In this document: positions 26,752 to 37,743 of the stretch, one piece after another
Layout of the letters: each line of letters begins with the position of its first letter
Position numbering within the stretch: the stretch's first letter is position 1
DNA from: Mesotaenium endlicherianum
Taxonomy: Eukaryota; Streptophyta; Zygnematophyceae; Zygnematales; Mesotaeniaceae
Direction: 5' to 3'
Assembly (NCBI GenBank): GCA_009602735.1
Contig: WELA01001939.1
Location: forward strand, 636,579 to 700,578
DNA: 64,000 bases
The notes under the pieces: model-generated
Database searches by the model: none
Seen by the model: the letters and a program-made list of their open reading frames with translations, nothing else
What the model was told of the DNA's origin: nothing
Program-made: the position numbers and the translations under genes

Positions 26752-27018
26752 CTGTCATTTCAGTTGACACGGGAAGGTGACAGGCGGTCCTGTCTCCATT
26801 TAAGTTGGAGGGGAAAATATATGACAGTTAGTGAGCGAGAGCGATAAAAACACACTCATACGTTTATGTGTAGCGCATCGCAACTACGTCAACTTTTAGC
26901 AATCATCCTGTAAGGTAAACAGCAGCGAAGCCACTATACTAAATACTAACATACTTCCTGCAATCCCTATGACAAAGGTCCATATCCTACTAACTTGTGC
27001 CCTGGTTACATGTGCAGG

Positions 27019-28695
27019 ATGGCGCCCACCACACAAAAGGAGGACAGAAAGCGCAAGGCAGAAGAAGCCAGGAGGACAATGGAGCAATACCAGAAGGAGC
27101 TGGCGGCGACGTCCCTCACCAGGAGAGAACAAGAAAGGGTCCGCAAGCAACAAGAGGCGGCAGAAGAGGCACAGAGGAAGAAGGATCAGGAAGCGGAAAA
27201 CCTCAGGAAGGCTGAGGAGGAGAGACAGAAGAAACAGCAAGAAGAAGCGGCAGCGGCAGAAGAGGAGAAAAGAAAAAAGATTGAAGCGGACAGACAGAAG
27301 AGCTTGGCCACTTACAGGTATACTGTGGTGGGTGGCCAAAACTTCGATAACCTGAAGGAAGCATTGCTGGCAGCCCAGGAGATCAACAGGCTGGAACAGA
27401 CAACACTGCTACAGAAGGAAGGAGCTACAGCACTGGACAGGTACATCGAGACACACACCGGCGTGGTCCTTTACGAAGATTATGCTAAGATGGTGGGCTA
27501 TACAGCAGAGCAGGCCCGGTATCTCGCAGATGATTCAGAGGACAAGCCGGTCCCCATACCGGGAATAGTGGGAGATCAGAGACTCATCCGGATGGTGAGC
27601 ATGCGGCCCGATAGCTTTAAGGATACGGTATTCTACCTCACACTCCTGCCAGCTTACAATGAAGTTGAGAGAAGGAGCTGGGAGTACTTGGCCAGGGAAG
27701 CAGGACAGCAGATGTTCTCTCCCCACTGGTTCCCGTGTAAACTGAGGAAGGCTGAGCACGGACCCCAGTACTACCAGCAGCCAACAGACTGGAGGTGGAT
27801 GACCGTCACAAATAAGAAGCAGGAGTGTGACCGAGCCCAACCGGATGACTTCCACTATGGCCTAGACGGCTATCTCATCCTACCACCTCACATTGCCCCT
27901 TGGGACCCCAGGCTGAATGGATGCCTGAGCAATATGAATGCAGAGACCAAGGAACATAGGAGGAGGGGAAGAGAGTACTTCTCTAAGGGAAAGCATGCCT
28001 TTGTCAAATGGGCAAAGAATGCAGGCCGGATAGATATCAGTAGGCTGAAGGCCAAGCAACCTCCAGCGCGCCCTAAGAAAGGGAGGTCGGTAGACTACTC
28101 CATGTCTACTAGGGAGCAGGACGACTTAGTGGACGAGACCCCTACTCTCTCCGAAGAGGAGGATGAGGAGGATGAGGAAGGAGAACAAGGCAGAGGAGAA
28201 GCATCAGCAGCAGGTACTCAGGATACCCAGGGACAGGCAGTGGCACTTCCTAAAGAACCACGATCAGGTGTGTGGAATGTGATCCCCGTTATGGCGACAA
28301 CTGGACCCCGCGCTCGCTCCCCCAGCCCACCTGCCCAAGCAGGGGAAGAAGCTGATCTGACTGTACTGGGCAGCAGACACAGACAGAAATCCCCAGAGGA
28401 CAGGGGTGCCAGAAGAGGGACACGCGGGTGGGCCAGAGGTATGCCAGCCTCCCCCTCCGCTCAGGGGCATGTACCTCTAGCCAATGTATTTCAGCATCCT
28501 ACTGGAATGCCTGTCTATGTGGGAATCAACACCCAAGTGGTTGAAGAGCAGGCCACCATCCTCCGTTCTCCTCGAGGGCCAACTTTAGAGCAAACAGGGT
28601 TCTTTAGAAGGCCAGCTGACAGACCTAGAGGGCTGTCCAGATCTAGGTCCAGATCTCCGTCTCCTGATCCTGAAGCCCCAGGAACAACCCCTTAA
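27019..28695 (+). CDS. Extra third ORF of the family A element, function unknown
   Basis: The frame lies between pol and the 3' LTR, on the sense strand. From the ATG at 27019 it encodes 558 residues, and an upstream in-frame ATG at 27010 would add three. The first ~95 residues are a charged, probably coiled-coil region rich in E, K, R, Q and A. A globular part (about 98-340) is rich in W, Y and P, with HWFPCKLRKAEHG and DWRWMTV stretches. A strongly acidic run near 375-390 is followed by a Pro/Arg/Ser tail ending in RSRSRSPSP. I see no signal peptide or membrane span, so it does not look like an envelope. A TGTGCAG acceptor-like site just before the ATG would allow expression from a spliced RNA. 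I do not recognise the family. Confidence 0.8.
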   Translation: MAPTTQKEDRKRKAEEARRTMEQYQKELAATSLTRREQERVRKQQEAAEEAQRKKDQEAENLRKAEEERQKKQQEEAAAAEEEKRKKIEADRQKSLATYRYTVVGGQNFDNLKEALLAAQEINRLEQTTLLQKEGATALDRYIETHTGVVLYEDYAKMVGYTAEQARYLADDSEDKPVPIPGIVGDQRLIRMVSMRPDSFKDTVFYLTLLPAYNEVERRSWEYLAREAGQQMFSPHWFPCKLRKAEHGPQYYQQPTDWRWMTVTNKKQECDRAQPDDFHYGLDGYLILPPHIAPWDPRLNGCLSNMNAETKEHRRRGREYFSKGKHAFVKWAKNAGRIDISRLKAKQPPARPKKGRSVDYSMSTREQDDLVDETPTLSEEEDEEDEEGEQGRGEASAAGTQDTQGQAVALPKEPRSGVWNVIPVMATTGPRARSPSPPAQAGEEADLTVLGSRHRQKSPEDRGARRGTRGWARGMPASPSAQGHVPLANVFQHPTGMPVYVGINTQVVEEQATILRSPRGPTLEQTGFFRRPADRPRGLSRSRSRSPSPDPEAPGTTP

Positions 28696-28808
28696 GGTGA
28701 CACGCTGAAGAGGCAGTCAGTAAGGGAGGCTGGTCAGGTTCAGTTCCCTTATTTAAAATTTCTGCAGTTTAATGTTGTCGAGGCGACAACAAGTTAAGTT
28801 GGAGGGAT

Positions 28809-29528
28809 TGTAATGAATCAGTATATTAGTGGATATAATATTCATTTAAATATAATAGTTAATTAAGTTCAGCCTGCTGAACTTTAGTTAATAATCAGTC
28901 TGCTGGACTTTACATAATTATCAATTTAATGACTCGGCCGAAAGCAGCAGGCTGAAGTCAACTTAAGTCAGCTTGCTGACACATTCTTTGACAGCCAGCT
29001 GACTTCCGTGCTCGGTAGCAGCGAACTGCCTTGATATGCATCTAAGTGCGATATGCTAGATGAATGGCCAGATGACATCCCTATGATGGATGGCTATTCG
29101 GGATGATGGGAGATGGCGGTGGATTTGGTTAACCGAGGTCCTACCAACGTGGTTAACTCCCGGGTAGGCGGTGCCATCGCACTGACCGTTGAACAGTAAA
29201 CTCATTCCATGTACATATGCTAGGCATTGCTCTCGAGTTCGGCATTTGGAAACGAGGCCAACTCTCTTGTACAGCTTACTGAGAGAGATCTGAATCCAAG
29301 GCGAGAAGCCATTGATACGCACTGTCTTCTAACCTTGCTTATGTATGAGTTTACTGATTTGCATTATTGATGCTAGTTTACTCTCATTTGACTGACGAGT
29401 ATTATTCACTGCTAGTACGTTGTCCTTTGCCGTTTAAACAGTTAACGGAAAGTACCATAAAGATTACTTGCTGATATAAAGATCTTTATTAATCGTTAAT
29501 CGCCTATTTGGTAAGTCGATTCGTTTCA
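28809..29528 (+). repeat. Family A 3' LTR
   Basis: This 720-base partner of 20737-21453 is preceded by a purine-rich GGAGGGA tract and followed by the CTCAA target duplication. Confidence 0.9.
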
Positions 29529-30425
29529 CTCAAGTTATCTTTTTGTTCATATTGCTACATTGGTATCGAAGCGCAAACGTACGCAATCGTGTACAGGAGA
29601 CGAGGGTCCAAATCCTGCGGGGTGCGAAACTCGTTGACGGTACAACCGTATGGCAATCTTTGGATTGCACAAAGAAAAGACACTATCTCGGAACAACGTT
29701 CCTCGCGCCGCCGCGGCCTAAGTTCTTGGGACGTGCACACTTGTAGGTGGGAGGAATGTAACGATCCGCCGCGTGGCCGGATGCTGCGCGTGCGACATGT
29801 CGCCAGAAGGCGACGGAAGTGTCGGTTTGAATTGTATAAGTACAATTGGCGCGCAATTAAAGTAATTTGTTCAAACCGCTGCAGTTGGCTTTAGCCGCTG
29901 CTCGAGATTGACAGAAGAAGTTTCCTGATACGCACACGAAAGAGCTTAGCCTTTAAATCACCAATAAAGTATTTTTGCAGATTAGAAACTTACAACTCAA
30001 GCATCTAGGAAATTGCAAGCTTCTGCCTTGCTAGGTAGGCCCTTTTATCGTCAGTGCAAAGGTTGGACCAAATGCCAATCGACTGGGTTTGCCTAAGTCC
30101 ATGGGGCAAACGCATCCTGTGTTCCCTGTTAGTTTATTGAAATTGTTTCGATCTGACCGCCGCTATCAGACACGAGTACCAAAATTGGATCTCAAACAAG
30201 ATGACATAGCCTTGGAAGTAGAGGAGGTCATTGGACATTGCTACACCCGTCATAAGCCTCCACGCGTGGAACTTTTGATCAAATGGCTCGACTATGATTC
30301 CAGCTGGAATTCGTAAGAACCCCAAGACGAAATCCTACATAATTGTAGTGACGTCGTTCAACAGTATTGGTTACGATGGGCTAAAGCTCAATATCTCTTT
30401 GCCCAAGATAGTGTGTTAGTAGGCA

Positions 30426-31345
30426 TGTTACGTTTCTGCTTTTCGAGAGGATCTTTCCTCGGTATTCAAGGAATATTTAATTCAAGTGGAAGGAAAATCT
30501 GTATAATTGTGCAAATCGATGAATACTCGAAAGAGCGAAAATGTAAACTAACGTAGAATGTGTGCTCGTGAGAGTTGCACTCACAATGACTCTTGCAAGT
30601 ATATATACTTGCAAATCTTGAGGCACTGGAGTGCTTCGAGTCACCACCTAGGGCACAGGTTCATGTTCAACGAAAACGGTCGAAAGGTTACAAAACCGTT
30701 CGGCCGAATGCCCCAAACGAGCCGTTTGGACGTTTGGAGACTTTTCGACGGTTTTCCGAAATAACCGTTTCACGCCAAACGGGCGTATTCGCGTTCACGC
30801 GACTTTTGAAAAGCCGCGATGGTTCGCGGAGTCGCGTACACTTACTTTCGCCATGACCTGTAGTTACGAATAACTACTTCGCCAATTGGTTAGGTGTGAA
30901 CGTTTCAAACGACGAGCGCGGGTTCGAATCCGCTCGGATGGAAAGTCGCTTTGCATATTAATTGTTGTTTGAATTTTACGACGCTTTCTCCGTATTAACG
31001 ACTGGTCGTAAATGCGAAGTTTGTGACTGTGCATTATCCGAAATAATGACAATCAAATCAACTTAATCAATCCGTGATTTATTAAGTTATCATCTCATAA
31101 TTAATCAAAGTAACTTCATGAATAATTATGTCGTACTTTTGCGAAGTAGTCGAGTTACGTTACGACGCTTTTGCAATAGTATCTTGGTCGTTTCGCCAAT
31201 CGACCAGGAATTAATCGACACACACCTGTGACGAATAATTGAATGTGATGCAATCATATATCAAATAATACGATAAATAGTATAACGTACTTTAGGTAAT
31301 TGGGAAAACGTCCCAAATACGCCTAAAATAGCTCGGATCGTTACA
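30426..31345 (-). repeat. Family C solo LTR, inverted, with AGGCA target duplication
   Basis: This 920-base reverse-complement family C LTR is flanked by AGGCA at 30421-30425 and 31346-31350. It sits in the region after the chromodomain of the old family C copy, so it is a later insertion that lost its internal part. Confidence 0.92.
30881..30931 (+). other. tRNA-like segment (A-box and B-box) inside a family C LTR
   Basis: GCCAATTGGTTAGGTG (30881-30896) resembles a tRNA D-arm/A box, and GGTTCGAATCC (30921-30931) is a perfect B box. The segment runs antisense to the LTR. The arms around the B box do not form a full T stem, so this is a degenerate tRNA-derived piece rather than a working tRNA gene. 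Counterparts lie antisense at 15153-15204 and, weaker, near 32019-32070. Confidence 0.5.
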
Positions 31346-34202
31346 AGGCAAGCTTCGTAACACAATGAACAAACGCAAAAAAGCTGCGGCCAAATACTCG
31401 ATCTTTTTCGACCCTGTTCCAATGCAACCGTCCGTTGGCCCGAACTTGTGTTTCACGCTCGCTATGGCAAGTATTAACCAAGAATACTTAAACAATATAT
31501 GCTTAACAAGGACGTTAAGTTCTTTTGAGGGAGGAGTGTAACAATTTGAGCTTTTTAGGCGCATTTAGAATGTTTCTCTAATTGTCTAACATACGTTATA
31601 CTTTTTTATTCTAGAAGATTGTAAATCTGTTGAATTATTTTCCACACACGTGTGTCAACTAATTTCGAGTCGAGTAGCGAAACGACCACACTACTATTGC
31701 AAAAAGAATCGTAAAGTAACTCGATTACCTCGCAAAAATTAAACGTAATTAATCATACAATTAGCTTGATAATTATGGCCGAATAACGTTATTAATAACA
31801 AATTAATTGGTATTTTGACTGTCATTATCTCGGTTAATGAACTGTCATTGTTTTCGGTCAACAACGCTTGATAACCCGAAAGAAAACACCAATTGTGGCC
31901 TAAGGGAGCCACCGGCCGGAATCGAGCCCGCAACCTTCCGGTCGACGTGTCGCAATTCCGAGAATAGTCGTAAAAGTCAAAAGACACAAAGCATGCAATG
32001 TCGCTTTGCCTCCATGAGGATTTGATCCCTCGACCCTTCGTTTGATTTGTCACACCTAACCAGATGGCGAAGTAGTTATTATAAACTACTGGTTTATGTC
32101 AAATTTATCTGTACGCGACCTCGCGAGCAGTCGCGACTTTTCCAAAATTCGCGTGAACGCGAAAACGCCCGTTAATCGATAAATCGAAACCGTTGTGAAA
32201 TCTCCAAACAGCCAAACGGCGTGTTTTGAGTATTCGGCCAAACAAATTATACCCTTTTTGATCGCTTTTGTTGAACATGAACCATTGCCCTAGGTGGTGA
32301 CTCGAAGCACTCTAGTGCCTCATGTTGTGCAAGTATGTATACTTGCAAGAGTCATTGTGAGTGCAACTCTCACAAGCACACTTATTAAATCTTGCTTATT
32401 CAAGGCATATATATTTCATTTAAATATAAAATCAGAGTTAGGTGCAAGCGTGTAAAATCAAGGAGCAATAAATCTTTGCCCTTAGAATGAATTCCGTTTA
32501 TTCATCTATACCTCTTGACTCACTGACCATAGTGTGCCATAGTTGCAAACTAACTCAAGGCACAAGAAAGAGGTGAACTTGAGAACTAGAGCTTCTCCTT
32601 TAGAAACTCATGGCCTCTTGCCCACCAAGCATACAAGCATGTATAAGCACATACACAACATCAGAGGATTGAATAGCAAAGGCGCTCTCATTCAGATGAC
32701 CATTATATAGCTAGAACACATCCCACTGACTTAGGTGCAAAACCATAGAATTTGTCCGCTATGTGACCCCGAAATGTCAGAAGGCATAACTTTGTCAAAT
32801 ACTTCTTCAAATTGAGCAAACTTCACGGCAACGGACGCGTCTTGACGAGACCTTTCCAAAAGGTTCTAGTTTGTTTCATTTGGAGCACAGACAAAGAAGC
32901 CATGTCAATTTCCGTGCAAGTTGGTCATAATAACTAACCCAAAAGTGCACACATGACTTGCCTGTAGAAATCCGACTCTGTCCAGAATGAGGGACCACGA
33001 AATCCCAGCCTGCTATGTACCTAGTGACCACCAGGTTGACCACGGCACAAGGTGCGTCGTTTCGTGGAAAACCCGTTAAGTCGGGAGCCAGGTGTAACGA
33101 CCATATTAATTGGTCGGTTGACTGAGGTCCTGATTGCTCAATTGACTGACGACGGCTCCGCCTACCCAGGAGTTAACCACACTGGTAGGACATCGATTTA
33201 TCAAATCTCAGTCGACCTCCCGACTTCCAGTATACTACGGTCACATGTGCCAATCTACAAAGAACTATCTATATGAATATATCTATCCTCAGCGTACTAA
33301 GTCCAAGTATACAAACTGTTATTGTACAAGCTTATTATATATCAACCTATTCATATTATGTTTTATATATGTACAAATAATCTCAGCAAATTATACTCTG
33401 ATACAAAATGTCATCTTGCTGACCTTCTGACAAAGTCAACAAACTACATTATATTATAAAAGTCATCCTGCTGACCTTCTTGACAAAGTAAGTAAACTCG
33501 CATTATATCAATACGTATTCATTTCGATGAACTCGCACATGTGAGTTTATCAACATATTACTTATTTAATGATATATGTGTATGTGCAATAATTAAATAA
33601 ATAATGAACTGAGTAATTGCAATCTCCGCAACTTAAATTGTTGTCGCCTCGACAACACTTAGCATATGATACATTTATTTAATACTACACTTCAGTCCAC
33701 CAAGTGAAGCCAAGCAAGCAAACAACCATGCGTGTGATATATTCGCCTACCAAATGCAAGTAAAACTAATCACGACAGATTGCCTTGTAAGCAACCATCT
33801 GACTTCACAATCAATAACAAAAGACATGCATAGACATACCCATATTCACAATAGTCCTTCCAGTTAAAAGACACAATAGAGCACCTCACACCATGCAAAC
33901 CACACCCAAATCAAACAGCCTTCTTCCGAGGTCAAACAATAAAAGAATATTATTAAAGCTCTGCCTACTATACTAAGCCTTTTCTCCTTCCGCTGGTCTT
34001 CAACTCCTGCCTTGCTCACACTTTGAAAGCTCCCCCCACAAGCCATTTCTTGTGACTTAAGTTCCTGCTCAAAATTTGAACATACTGAAGGAAAAGGGAG
34101 ACCAACTGGTTTGATGGCATTGAAGGCCCTTACAAGGTTAGTAGCATCAGGTTGATGAAGCACAAGAAAATTTACAATTTTAAGCATATTTTCAGAACAC
34201 AT

Positions 34203-34921
34203 TGTAATGAATCAGTATATTAGTAGATGTAATATTCATATAAATATAATAGTAAATTAAATTCAGCCTGCTGAACTCTAGTTAATAATCAGTCTGCTGG
34301 ACTTCATATTTAATATCAGTTTAATGACTCAGCCGAAAGCAGTAGGCTGAAGTCAACTTAAGTCAGCTTGCTGACACATTCTTTGACAGCCAGCTGACTT
34401 CCGTACTCGGTAGCAGCGAACTCCCTCGATATGCATCTAAGTGTGGTATGCTAGATGAATGGCCAAATGATATCCCTATGATGGATGGCGATTCGGGATG
34501 ATGGGAGATGGCGGTGAATTTGGTTAACCGAGGTCCTAACAACGTGGTTAACTCCCGGGTAAGCTGTGCCATCGCATTGGCCGTTGAACAGTAAACTCAT
34601 TCCATGTACACATGCTAGGATTGCTCTCGAGTTCGGCATTCGGAAACGAGGCCAACTCTCCTGTACAGCTTACTGAGAGAGATCTGAATCCAAGGCGAGA
34701 AGCCATTGATACGCACTGTCTTCTAACCTTGCTTATGTATGAGTTTACTGATTGCATTATTGATGCTAGTGTACTCGCATTTGACTTACGAGTATTGTTC
34801 ACTACTAGTGAGTTGTCCTTTGCCGTTTAACCAGTTAAGGGAAAATACCATAAAGATTACTTGCTGATATAAAGATCTTTATTAATTGTTAATCGCCTAT
34901 TTGGTAAGTCGATTCATTTCA
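34203..34921 (+). repeat. Family A solo LTR with CACAT target duplication
   Basis: The 719-base LTR is flanked by CACAT at 34198-34202 and 34922-34926. It is nested in the internal region of the inverted family E element. Confidence 0.92.
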
Positions 34922-36316
34922 CACATTAAGTCCAAAGAAACATATGGTTGTAAGCAATATTTTGGTCACCTCAAGCAGTTCCCTGATGTGCCATGTATCA
35001 TTTCTATCCAATCCCAACTCCTGGCAATGTACATACGCAGTTAGTACGTACACTTGCTCCAGCAGTGTACTGCAACCCAGAGTTTACATGAGTCAGTCAC
35101 TGATGCTCCTGATATTGATGCAGTACACACATAGGATGTGGCAGTGTATGACTCAGTTAGTACATACACTTGCTGTTGAGTATGCAAGTAAGCACAACTT
35201 ATTGAATACTCGTAATACACATCCCATCTCCCTCTCCCCAACTTTAATAATTGTCGACTCAACAGCTCTAACCACATAGACACACCAAGAAGTGCCTATA
35301 ATTCCTCATCAGAAGAACACACACACAAGGATATTCACAAAGGATTGCGGAGGCACGATTGGGTGGGGAAGAATCAAACAAATGAAAAGCAAGAGAGGAC
35401 ACAAAGTGCGAACATCTAAGTAAGCAAGAAAGAAAGTTCCCCCTCCCAAAAAAAAAAATAGTCCATTTTTCAGGATTATAGCAATGCCCCGAGTGGCATA
35501 GTGAAGAGTATACTGCCATTCATACCATTTCACAATAAAGCTCTATCCCCGAATATCCCAAACGCAAACGAACATATCACACCCCTCCATTCGAGAGTGT
35601 AGATAGCTTGCTATGAGATAAAAACAATCGGCTCCATAAGCAGGTTTCATCCAAATACCAGAGAGTAGCTCAATTAGCTGACTCTCCCAACGCATACATA
35701 CGATGACTCATACTAGTCATTTCTAGCAAGATATACACCAAAATGACAAACACCCAATAGTGAGAGTCAACAATCCAAGTGAAAAGGGAACATAAACAAC
35801 CAGCCGTATCATAATTTTGATGTTTCAAGATACTCCTTCCTTCAACCTTCACAGCCTGAAGTTGCCTAGAGGACAGATGGGGAAGCGTCACGTGGCAACG
35901 TCCAGCATGCCAACTCCTCGGCCTCTCTCGACCTGTGTGTCACCATTGCTTCACACTCTGCTTGCTGGTCTCAGTCTGTTGAACAGACAACAAACAAGTG
36001 TGTGAGTTGCCTTCAATGAGCTAAGCTACGCATGGTAAACACCACACTCTAGTTGCATCAATCTACTCAAAATTGGATGACTCCATTACAAAATTCTCGG
36101 GAGGGCAAGGCAAACATAGAGATCACATAGACTCAATCAATGACAATGGGCAAACTCAGTATAGCTCAAAATAAAGTTTCTCTTGAGGAGCACATACATG
36201 GCACCTTTATCATTGCAGCAAGCACTTTGCAAGCCAATTACGACAGCGTGCAGAAATCACTAGTAAGACTTTTGCACTGTAACCCCAAGCTAGTAAGAAA
36301 AATGTTTGTGCATCAG

Positions 36317-37743
36317 TGAAATGAATCGACTTACCAAATAAGCGATTAACAATTAATGAAGATCTTTATATCAGCAAGTAATCTTTATGGTTTTTCTTGT
36401 TGATTGATTAAACAACAAAGACAACATACTAACAGTGAACAATACTTGCAAGTCCAATGGAAATGAACTAGCATCAATAATGCAATCAATAAACTCATAC
36501 ATAAGCAAGGCTAGAAGATAGTGCATATCAATGGCTTCTCGCCTTGGAATCAGATCTCTCTCCATACGCTGTACAAGAGAGTTGGCCTTATTTCCGAATG
36601 CCAAACTCGAGAGCAATACCTAGCATATGTACTTGGAATGATTTTACTGTTCAACGGCCAGTGCGATGGCACCGCCTACCCGGGAGTTAACCACGTTGGT
36701 AGAACAACCAAATCCACCGCCATCTCCCATCATCCCGAATCGCCATCCATCCTAAGAATGTCATCTAGCCATTCATCTAGCACACCACACTTAGATGCAT
36801 ATTTAGGCTGTTCACTGCTACCGAGTACGGAAGTCAACTGGCTGTCAAAGAATTTGTCAACAAGCTGATGAAAGAGGGAAGGGTGCGGGGAGTGCGCCCA
36901 TACACACTCACGCACCCTCACCCGCGAGTGGAAGCGTGCACGAGAACCTTTCCTAGTTGCATACACAAGGTGGAGTGGCCTGGTGGTATGCCACCCTTGC
37001 AAGAGTTAGAGGGCTACATGAGAGAGGAGTGGAAAAGAACTCACTTTATTAAGAAAAGTCGTGTACAAGATACGAAGGTTAGACTTGAATAAGCCCCCTC
37101 TACCTCTTTTTGCTTCCCATTTATGCTTTAACTCCAAGTGTCCTCTCTAGCAAAGTACCTCCAGAACCTTCTCCTATGGCTCCTTCCATGTAGGTGACCT
37201 TGCCTAGTTGGACAAGCTAGCACACTCACACGCACACAATCACGCTCTAGAATATTCTACTACACAATCCACTAACTCCTCACGGAGCTTCTAGAAATTC
37301 CACAATCACTTTCGCACTCTACGTAATTGTACGTAGTTTCTGGAACCCTCATGTTTCAATGTCCAACTTCCTGGACTCCAACCGAAGTTTTCGTCACCGG
37401 ACCTGTCCTTGTCACTAAATAGAATCTGTGACATTAAAAACTCACCAAAACTTCCAAAATTCATAACTTTCTCAATACTTGTACAAATGACTTGAAATGA
37501 AGGCCAAAGTTCTTCTAAAATCACACTCTATGCATATAAAATACTAGAAAGATACAAACTACACTTTGATAACCTTACAACTGACCTAAGTTGACTTCAG
37601 CCTGCTGCTCTTGGCTGAGTCATTAGACTGATTATCCTATAAAGTCCAGCAAACTCAATATGAACTAAAGTTCAGCAGGTTGAACTTGTTTAACTATTTT
37701 ACTTAAATGAATATTATATCTACCAATATACTGATTCATTACA
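36317..37743 (-). repeat. Family A-like solo LTR, inverted, with ATCAG target duplication and its own nested insert
   Basis: It is flanked by ATCAG at 36312-36316 and 37744-37748. Minus-strand reading begins TGTAATGAATCAG and ends GATTCATTTCA. A 711-base insert (36869-37579) separates its head from its body, so the LTR proper is about 716 bases. Confidence 0.85.
36869..37579 (-). repeat. Probable solo LTR of another family nested in the family A-like LTR
   Basis: The minus-strand sequence begins TGTAAGG and ends CTTTCA. It is flanked by GCTGA and ACTGA, a 4-of-5 match consistent with an aged target duplication. Part of it resembles the tail of the family F LTR, near a shared GTATTG(A/G)GAAAGTTAT stretch. 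Confidence 0.6.

Larger units (their letters stand above)
20737..29528 (+). mobile_element. Young family A Gypsy-type (Metaviridae) retrotransposon that looks whole
   Basis: The 8792-base element is flanked by CTCAA target duplications (20732-20736 and 29529-29533). LTRs are 20737-21453 and 28809-29528, differing by roughly 3 percent by eye, so it is fairly recent. The primer site TGGTATCGGAGC starts at 21455 and a purine tract lies just before 28809. It has long uninterrupted gag and pol frames in different frames and a third sense frame downstream of pol. Pol ends in a chromodomain, so it groups with chromovirus-like elements. It lies inside the miniature LTR element. Confidence 0.95.
20623..29883 (+). 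mobile_element. Miniature LTR element (TRIM-like), interrupted by a young Gypsy element
   Basis: Setting aside the nested Gypsy, this is an element of only about 464 bases. The left LTR is 20623-20736 plus 29534-29559 (about 140 bases, TGTAACGAT...TTGCTACA). A primer site TGGTATCGAAGC follows at 29561. About 197 noncoding bases lead to a purine tract GTGGGAGGAA, then the right LTR (29757-29883). Flanks TTTGG and GTTGG suggest a slightly decayed 5-bp target duplication in the old family C copy. No coding capacity is seen, as expected of terminal-repeat retrotransposons in miniature. Confidence 0.7.
19976..32379 (+). mobile_element. Old family C Gypsy-type copy, broken and split by three later insertions
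   Basis: Three segments of one old family C element survive: integrase-like sequence (19976-20622), the integrase end plus chromodomain (29884-30425), and the region before and including a 3' LTR (31346-32379, LTR from 31537). They are separated by a miniature LTR element that carries a young Gypsy, and by an inverted solo family C LTR. The copy is degenerate, with many differences from the copy at 9.9-15.6 kb. Its LTR is cut at the family E boundary. Confidence 0.75.

Noticed and set aside
27019-28695. Envelope protein interpretation of the third ORF in the young Gypsy element
   Set aside because: No signal peptide, membrane segment or furin-like site is visible, and the composition is that of a soluble charged protein.
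30860-30960. A functional tRNA gene
   Set aside because: The B box is perfect but the T and acceptor arms do not pair properly and the segment lies inside a repeated LTR.
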